Below are positions 58,899-64,000 of a DNA stretch of 64,000 nt, in pieces; position 1 is the first letter of the stretch, and each line of letters begins with the position of its first letter. Source of the DNA: CAYZMH01 sp964479445 (GTDB lineage Bacteria; Bacteroidota; Bacteroidia; Bacteroidales; GCA-2748055). The stretch spans positions 194,683 through 258,682 of the forward strand of contig CAYZMH010000001.1 in assembly GCA_964479445.1 (NCBI GenBank). The letters run 5' to 3'. Both the position numbers and the translations under genes were made by a program. A model generated the notes under the pieces. That model did no database searches, was not told the origin of the DNA, and worked only from the letters and a program-made list of their open reading frames with translations.

Positions 58899-61304
58899 AT
58901 GTTTCGCAGACTTATAGTCCTTTCATACCGAAACCTCATACGCAACTGGTATTACGCCATCATCATTATTGGCGGACTGGTCTTGGGGATGATAACTCTT
59001 TTATCCATCAGCCAGTGGATTGGCTGGCACATGAGTTATGACAAGCATTTTCCAGGTTATGATCGCATTTACCGCATCACGCTGGAAGAAAACCTGAGTA
59101 ACACTGTTCGTCACAGCGCCCGTGTTCTCCACGGTAATATCATCCGCCAGATCACCCTGGAGCAGCCCCTGCCGGAAGCAGAAGCTTACACGCGCCTCTC
59201 CCCTTTTCGGAATGCAATCGTCAGATTGGAAGACCGAAAATTTTACGAAGACCTCGCCTACTCCACCGATACCGGTTTTATGAAGATCTTCCAGCCGACG
59301 GTGTTGCAGGGTCGCCCCAATGAGTTGTTTAAAGATCCTTTTACCGTTGTCCTGACCCGAAGCACCGCTGAAAAGTATTTCGGGAACAGGGATCCCATGG
59401 GGAAGATGATCCGCATTGCTCACCAGTTTTCGGCGACAGATGATACCTACGAGGTTACCGGGGTTATAGAAGATCTACCCGAAAATACCCATTTTGCTGC
59501 AGCAGTGTTAACCTCCTTTGAGAATCCATCTGAATTCGACGGAAGCTCCTGGTTCTATTGCCGGGTTAAACCCGGAACCGCCCCTTCTGTTATTGAGCAG
59601 AAAATTCATGATTTCATCGGGGAGATTGAAACCGGTGAGATGCACCAGAAGTTAACGGTCCATGCCACACAGGTGAGTGATATTCATCTTCATTCCCATC
59701 TTGTAAGGGAGCTTCAGAACAACCTTAATTACCGGTCGGTCATGATCCTGCTCCTGGCCGGATTCCTGGTCTTTGCCCTGGCATGGATCAACTTTGCATT
59801 GCTTGCAATAAGTCAGAACCAGATGCGCATTAATCGCCTCATCTACCAGTGGCAGGTGGGAGCTTCACGGAAGACCTTCTTTTTTCAGTTTATGGTGGAT
59901 TTCATCGTAACAGGGGTCATTGCACTGCTCATTACCATCCCGGTTGGCCTGCTGCTGGAAAGACCCATATATGAGCTGATCGGCATCCGGTTCACCGACC
60001 GGTTGGATTTGCTGGTTGCCGGACTGGCAGCCTTCTTGGTCCTTATACTGATTTCATCAGCTTTAACAGCATGGTACACAACAGGAAGACTCTACCGGAT
60101 TCTTCGGTTTAAATACCTCACCGAGGGTGCAACCACCCGGAAAGGCCCGACCGGCCGAGGAGTGTTTTTTAAATTTGTGATCGTCCTGGAGTTTGTGATT
60201 ACCTTCCTGCTTTTATCCAACCTGTTCATGGTTCGAAAGCAAACCCTCTATTCTATCCGTTCTCAGATGGGTTCGACCGACAGCACCACAATCCAGATTC
60301 CCAACCTGGCCCGACCCGTGATTAACGGGTACCCGCTTTTCCGGGAGAAAATCAGTACCTATCCCGCTTTCAAAGAGGTGACCGCTATGATGACAGAACC
60401 CACAGGGCAGGTTAATGATGCCTTCCAGTTCCGCATAGAAGGGCTTAAAAATACGGAGGATTATCTCTACCTCTTCCCGGTGGATGAGCATTTCAACCGG
60501 TTTTACAATCTCAAAATTTTGGCAGGACGCGATTTCCCCCGGGATTACAATCCGGAAGACACGGTTGATTATTACATCCTGAATGAAACCGCTGCCAGGA
60601 TGATCGGGGGTGATGACTATACCGAACTGATAGACCGGAGAATCGAAATAGAGATTCGCCATGATGATCTTGTGTACCCGGGAAGGATCCTTGGTGTAGT
60701 GGAGGATTTTCACCTCTCATCCACGGCTATTAATGTCAAACCCATGATCCTGCTTCCCAAATATGTATGGCTCTACTGTTTTTCCCTGCGAATTGATGGA
60801 AACCATAAACAGGCGCTGGACCAGTTGAACCGTACCTGGGAAGAGATCTATCCCGAATTTCCGCTCCGTTATGCTTACACCTGGGAGGTATCCGATAAAC
60901 TCTATAAAGACGAACAGATACAAATAAAGATACTGATGCTTTTTGCACTGATATCACTGGCTATTGCAGGAAGCGGTTTGTTTGCCCTGAGCGGCCTCCT
61001 TCTCCAGGAGAAGATGAAAGCGGCGGTGATCCGGAAAATTCACGGGGCAAAACTTAAAGACATAGTGATTCCCGAATTAAAACGGTATGCCATCCTGGTG
61101 CTTGTTGCATCTGCTATTTCAATCCCGTTGTCCTATCAACTGATCGGGGCGTGGCTTGCCAACTATGCCTACAGGGTAGATGTTCCCCTGTGGTTGTTCC
61201 CCGGATGCATCCTTCTGATGATTCTATTCAGCTGGATTGCGGTTTTGTATCACGCCGTCAGGCTGGCCCGGATCCAGCCTGCTGATTATCTGAAAAACCT
61301 CTGA
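58899..61304 (+). CDS. FtsX/MacB-type ABC transporter permease
   Basis: An 801-residue inner-membrane protein of the Bacteroidota FtsX-like permease family. A first membrane segment (YYAIIIIGGLVLGMITLLSI) is followed by a large periplasmic MacB-type domain (YDKHFPGYDRIYRITLEE, RSTAEKYFGNRDPMGKMI). The first FtsX block spans about 285-400 and holds three spans. A second periplasmic part has FNRFYNLKILAGRDF. The last three spans precede VRLARIQPADYLKN. The block ALSGLLLQEKMKAAVIRKIHGAKLKDI is the typical coupling segment. Such permeases work with a LolD/MacB-type ATPase in export or signalling, but none is next to it, so it is an orphan. It has its own promoter. It does not obviously belong to the glycan-degradation cluster around it. 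Confidence 0.9.
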   Translation: MFRRLIVLSYRNLIRNWYYAIIIIGGLVLGMITLLSISQWIGWHMSYDKHFPGYDRIYRITLEENLSNTVRHSARVLHGNIIRQITLEQPLPEAEAYTRLSPFRNAIVRLEDRKFYEDLAYSTDTGFMKIFQPTVLQGRPNELFKDPFTVVLTRSTAEKYFGNRDPMGKMIRIAHQFSATDDTYEVTGVIEDLPENTHFAAAVLTSFENPSEFDGSSWFYCRVKPGTAPSVIEQKIHDFIGEIETGEMHQKLTVHATQVSDIHLHSHLVRELQNNLNYRSVMILLLAGFLVFALAWINFALLAISQNQMRINRLIYQWQVGASRKTFFFQFMVDFIVTGVIALLITIPVGLLLERPIYELIGIRFTDRLDLLVAGLAAFLVLILISSALTAWYTTGRLYRILRFKYLTEGATTRKGPTGRGVFFKFVIVLEFVITFLLLSNLFMVRKQTLYSIRSQMGSTDSTTIQIPNLARPVINGYPLFREKISTYPAFKEVTAMMTEPTGQVNDAFQFRIEGLKNTEDYLYLFPVDEHFNRFYNLKILAGRDFPRDYNPEDTVDYYILNETAARMIGGDDYTELIDRRIEIEIRHDDLVYPGRILGVVEDFHLSSTAINVKPMILLPKYVWLYCFSLRIDGNHKQALDQLNRTWEEIYPEFPLRYAYTWEVSDKLYKDEQIQIKILMLFALISLAIAGSGLFALSGLLLQEKMKAAVIRKIHGAKLKDIVIPELKRYAILVLVASAISIPLSYQLIGAWLANYAYRVDVPLWLFPGCILLMILFSWIAVLYHAVRLARIQPADYLKNL

Positions 61305-61414
61305 TAAAACATCGACTCATGGCCGCCTGTTTCAGGGTATGTTTTTAGTCCTAAAATGTCTATATTTAACACGCAAACAGAAACCGGATGGTTCATGCGT
61401 TATCATCGCATACC

Positions 61415-61429
61415 CCTTATAATATAAGG
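61415..61429 (+). promoter_or_regulatory. Perfect inverted repeat upstream of the esterase pair
   Basis: CCTTATAATATAAGG is a 15-base palindrome with a single central A, 130 bases before the esterase start at 61559, in a gap of 254 bases. It could be an operator for a dimeric regulator. It also could be chance in AT-rich sequence. No clear TAnnTTTG box is seen beside it. Confidence 0.25.
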
Positions 61430-61558
61430 TATACAGTTGCCGTGTGAATAACCACCGATATCGCATAAACGAACAGGGGATCTCCGTAAACCCCTCTCAT
61501 CGGGCGGTCGGTTCATGAGTTGGGGCTTTTCAGGGTTGACCGAATTCATAATTGAACG

Positions 61559-62440
61559 ATGGTGAGAAAAAAAATGTATGTAGTCGTATTGTTGCTTACA
61601 GCGCTCTGTTTCCAGGCGAACGCGCAAAGCCAGGTCAGGCAGAGTCTCAGGTTTTACTCATCCGTGTTGAGTGACAGCGTAGCCTATTCGGTCTATTTAC
61701 CCGATGGATATCAACAATCGCAAAGAAACTACCCTGTTGTTTACCTGCTTCACGGAATGTGGGGCAGTGAGAAGGACTGGATCCAGTACGGTCATGTACA
61801 GGAAATCATGGATGAAGGTATCGATTCGGGGAAGTGGTCTCCCATGATCATTATTATGCCGGATGCGGGTAACTGTTATTATGTGAATGACCGGAAGGGG
61901 GAGTACCGGTATGAAGAGATGTTTTTTTTCGAGCTGATCCCGAAGCTGGAGGGTCGCTACCGGATTTATGGCAGGGAAGAAATGAGAGCAATTTGCGGAC
62001 TGTCTATGGGGGGATTCGGATCCATGCTCTATGCCATGAAGCACCCCTCGATGTTTTCGGCCTGTGCCGCGCTGAGTCCGGCCATCCGCACCGATCAGAA
62101 CCTGGTAGAGATGGGCGAAGAGAAGTATTTTTCTTTTTTTCAACCGGTATTCGGGGGTGGGGATCATGGTACAGACCGGATAACCGATCACTGGAAGCGC
62201 AACAACATCCACCACCTGTCCATTGAAATTCCTGCAGACACCCTGCGAACGGTGGCATGGCACATTGATATCGGGGACGATGATTTTTTATATGACGGAG
62301 TGGAGCGGTTTCATATCCTGTGGAGAGACCTGGAGCTGGAACACCAGTACCGGGTAAGGGATGGTGCTCATACCTGGGAATACTGGCGAACAGGACTTCC
62401 AGGGTGCCTTGATTTTATTAATAAACAGTTTATACGATAA
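61559..62440 (+). CDS. Secreted esterase, esterase D/feruloyl-esterase type (copy 1)
   Basis: A 293-residue protein with a signal peptide (about residues 1-22, ending ANAQ). The alpha/beta-hydrolase fold has YSVYLPDGYQQSQRNYPVVYLLHG at the start, MIIIMPDAGNCYYVND in the middle, nucleophile elbow ICGLSMGGFGS, the Asp in IDIGDDDFLYDG and the His in VRDGAHTWEYW, the triad of the PF00756 family (recalled). Members cleave feruloyl, acetyl or other esters from plant polysaccharides or act as mycolyl-transferase-like enzymes. The signal peptide has no lipobox Cys, so the protein is periplasmic or secreted. A near-identical layout follows three bases later in copy 2. Confidence 0.88.
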   Translation: MVRKKMYVVVLLLTALCFQANAQSQVRQSLRFYSSVLSDSVAYSVYLPDGYQQSQRNYPVVYLLHGMWGSEKDWIQYGHVQEIMDEGIDSGKWSPMIIIMPDAGNCYYVNDRKGEYRYEEMFFFELIPKLEGRYRIYGREEMRAICGLSMGGFGSMLYAMKHPSMFSACAALSPAIRTDQNLVEMGEEKYFSFFQPVFGGGDHGTDRITDHWKRNNIHHLSIEIPADTLRTVAWHIDIGDDDFLYDGVERFHILWRDLELEHQYRVRDGAHTWEYWRTGLPGCLDFINKQFIR

Positions 62441-62443
62441 CCT

Positions 62444-63352
62444 ATGAGATTGAAACCAATATTGATGATCCTTTCGGGGGTTGCCATGTGGTGCACTGCA
62501 GCGCTATCGGCGCAGGTAGAAACCGGCACTTACCTTTCCGGACGAGGGGTAGTCATGGAAGAGCAGCAAATGCAGAGCGATCTGATGGATGAACCGGTCA
62601 GCTACGCGGTATATCTCCCGCCGGGGTACCGGGAGGGCACACAACGATACCCGGTTGTCTATTTATTGCATGGGTATTCCGATGATGAGACCGCCTGGAT
62701 CCAGTTTGGTGAAGTACAGCGCACTGCCGACAGGGCCATTGCCAGGCGGGAGATCCCCCCCATGATCATTGTAATGCCCGATGCCGGGGTAACCTGGTAT
62801 ATTAACGACTACCGTGGTGAGACACTTTATGAGGACATGATTTTCCGGGAATTTATCCCAACCATCGACAACCAGTACCGTACAAGGCCCAAAAAGGAGT
62901 TCAGGGCTGTGGCCGGACTGTCCATGGGGGGATACGGATCCCTGATCTGGTCGTTGCACCATCCGGATATGTTTGCTTCCTGCGCAGCATACAGTGCGGG
63001 AATTTTTATCGATGATGAGATCCTCCGCATGGAAGAAAAAAGGTATCAGAGGTGGTTTGCAAAAATATATGGTCCCTCCCAGAACAACCGGCTCACAGAC
63101 CACTGGAAAAAGAACTCGGTACTTTACCTGGCAGAGACGCTGCCGGTGGATGAGATTGAGAAGGTGCGCTTTTATATTGATTGTGGCGATGATGATTTTC
63201 TTTACGTGGGCAATTCCCTGCTGCATATGGAGATGAGAAAGCGGGGAATTGACCATGAGTACAGGGTCAGGGAGGGGGCCCACAACTGGACTTACTGGCG
63301 TACCCACATCCTTCACGGGCTCAGGTTTATAGGCGAGGGATTCCACCGCTAG
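62444..63352 (+). CDS. Secreted esterase, esterase D/feruloyl-esterase type (copy 2)
   Basis: A 302-residue paralogue of the upstream gene with the same order of motifs: YAVYLPPGYREGTQRYPVVYLLHG, MIIVMPDAGVTWYINDYRGE, GLSMGGYGS with the nucleophilic Ser, YIDCGDDDFLYVG with the Asp and VREGAHNWTYWR with the His. The signal peptide (about 1-24, ending ALSAQ) differs from copy 1, and overall identity by eye looks near half, so the duplication is not recent. The three-base gap implies translation in one operon with copy 1. It probably targets a related ester on the same glycan. Confidence 0.88.
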   Translation: MRLKPILMILSGVAMWCTAALSAQVETGTYLSGRGVVMEEQQMQSDLMDEPVSYAVYLPPGYREGTQRYPVVYLLHGYSDDETAWIQFGEVQRTADRAIARREIPPMIIVMPDAGVTWYINDYRGETLYEDMIFREFIPTIDNQYRTRPKKEFRAVAGLSMGGYGSLIWSLHHPDMFASCAAYSAGIFIDDEILRMEEKRYQRWFAKIYGPSQNNRLTDHWKKNSVLYLAETLPVDEIEKVRFYIDCGDDDFLYVGNSLLHMEMRKRGIDHEYRVREGAHNWTYWRTHILHGLRFIGEGFHR

Positions 63353-63469
63353 GGGCCCATGGTAAACCAGTAAGAGCGAATGGAACGTTCGTTTTCAATT
63401 AAGTTGCAGCCCCGCTTTTTGTATCGAGGGATATTGTAGTTTTTATAACCATTCAACCACCAATTTAAT

Positions 63470-64000
63470 ATGCGTAGTATTCCATGCTTTGCTTGTTGCA
63501 GCCTTCTTTTCCTTATGGCCATCTCACCTGTCCGGTCCCAGGAGATCCCAACGGATGAACGATTAAAAGAGGGGCACTGGGAGGCTTCCTGGGTGTCTGT
63601 TCCGGGTGCACCCCGCTATGGATACGGTGTATATCATTTCCGCAACGAGATGAATGTATCCCGGGTACCGGAGCGTTTTGTAATTCATGTATCTGCCGAT
63701 AACCGGTATAAACTTTTTGTCAACGGGGAGTGGATTGGGAACGGACCCGCGCGGAGTGATCCCGACCACTGGTATTACGAGACCTATGATATTGCCTCTC
63801 AATTAAAAGAGGGAAAAAATATACTGGCAGCAACCGTGTGGAATGCAGGATCCATGAAACCATGGGCGCAATTATCGGTATTCACGGGCTTTATTGTACA
63901 GGGCAATTCACCGGAGTCAGAACGGGCAAATACACCGGGAAGCTGGCAGTGCATCCGGAACAGGGCAATAACTCCATGGCAGGTCGGAAGTGATGTGGTA
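63470..64000 (+). CDS. GH78-like alpha-L-rhamnosidase, N-terminal part, truncated by window end
   Basis: An open frame of 177 codons that continues beyond the window. A signal-like start (CFACCSLLFLMAISPVRSQ) is followed by EGHWEASWVSVPGAPRYGYGVYHFRNEM, FVIHVSADNRYKLFVNGEWIGNG and PARSDPDHWYYETYDIASQLKEGKNILAATVWNAG. This is the N-terminal galactose-binding-like beta-sandwich that precedes the six-hairpin catalytic domain in many GH78-type proteins. It lies 117 bases after the second esterase on the same strand, consistent with one operon. The catalytic domain is not in view, so activity cannot be judged. Confidence 0.7.
   Translation, partial: MRSIPCFACCSLLFLMAISPVRSQEIPTDERLKEGHWEASWVSVPGAPRYGYGVYHFRNEMNVSRVPERFVIHVSADNRYKLFVNGEWIGNGPARSDPDHWYYETYDIASQLKEGKNILAATVWNAGSMKPWAQLSVFTGFIVQGNSPESERANTPGSWQCIRNRAITPWQVGSDVV

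Overview
The window reads as a chromosome segment of a member of the Bacteroidota, most likely class Bacteroidia (order not resolvable by eye). The signs are repeated promoter -7 boxes of the TAnnTTTG type, a secreted protease with a type IX secretion C-terminal domain, many lipoprotein glycan-degrading enzymes, a 6S RNA between zapA and rny, a separate pyrI next to pyrB, and small Bacteroidota-type families (DUF4293-like, LptD-like with an acidic N-terminal linker). Almost the whole sequence is ordinary chromosome. I see no phage, insertion sequence, integron, CRISPR array or toxin-antitoxin module.

Layout. 1-8.9 kb: the tail of folD, argS, a glycosyltransferase, and a minus-strand operon in which a type IX-secreted trypsin-like protease precedes a FecB/BtuF-like binding lipoprotein, a FecCD-type permease and its ATPase. 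9-20.7 kb: ligA, a small conserved protein and dapA face secA, a DMT transporter, ferritin, icd and dnaX. dnaX is split by an A11 run in a way that fits programmed -1 recoding into gamma and tau. 20.8-22.1 kb: rpsF-rpsR-rplI. 22.1-27.4 kb: ridA and an LptD-like protein diverge from an amidase and an MCE protein. 27.7-34.6 kb: dnaA, a DMT transporter, a YigZ-like protein, pyrB-pyrI, a DUF4293-like protein, a nucleoside phosphorylase-like protein and a SirB1-like protein. 34.6-38.1 kb: a sugar-nucleotide epimerase, rny, 6S RNA, zapA and a ZapB-like coiled-coil protein. 38.3-48.5 kb: an M23 peptidase, anmK, a C69 dipeptidase, rplS, a large AsmA-like protein, tRNA-Arg(ACG), pterin dehydratase and an IF-2B-like protein.

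From 48.7 kb to the end the content turns accessory: a GH106-like hydrolase, an HSL-type esterase, a GH78 alpha-L-rhamnosidase, an orphan FtsX-type permease, two tandem D-type esterases and the start of another GH78-like enzyme. Together these suggest breakdown of acylated, rhamnose-containing polysaccharide, although no SusC/SusD pair lies inside the window.

The points most worth a second look are the dnaX slippage site, two intergenic elements (about 2.0 kb and 41.4 kb) that share a small-RNA-like architecture on the minus strand, the protease-transporter operon, and the rhamnose-directed cluster. Many start codons were moved inward where a TAnnTTTG box or a signal peptide shows that the longest reading frame begins too early.
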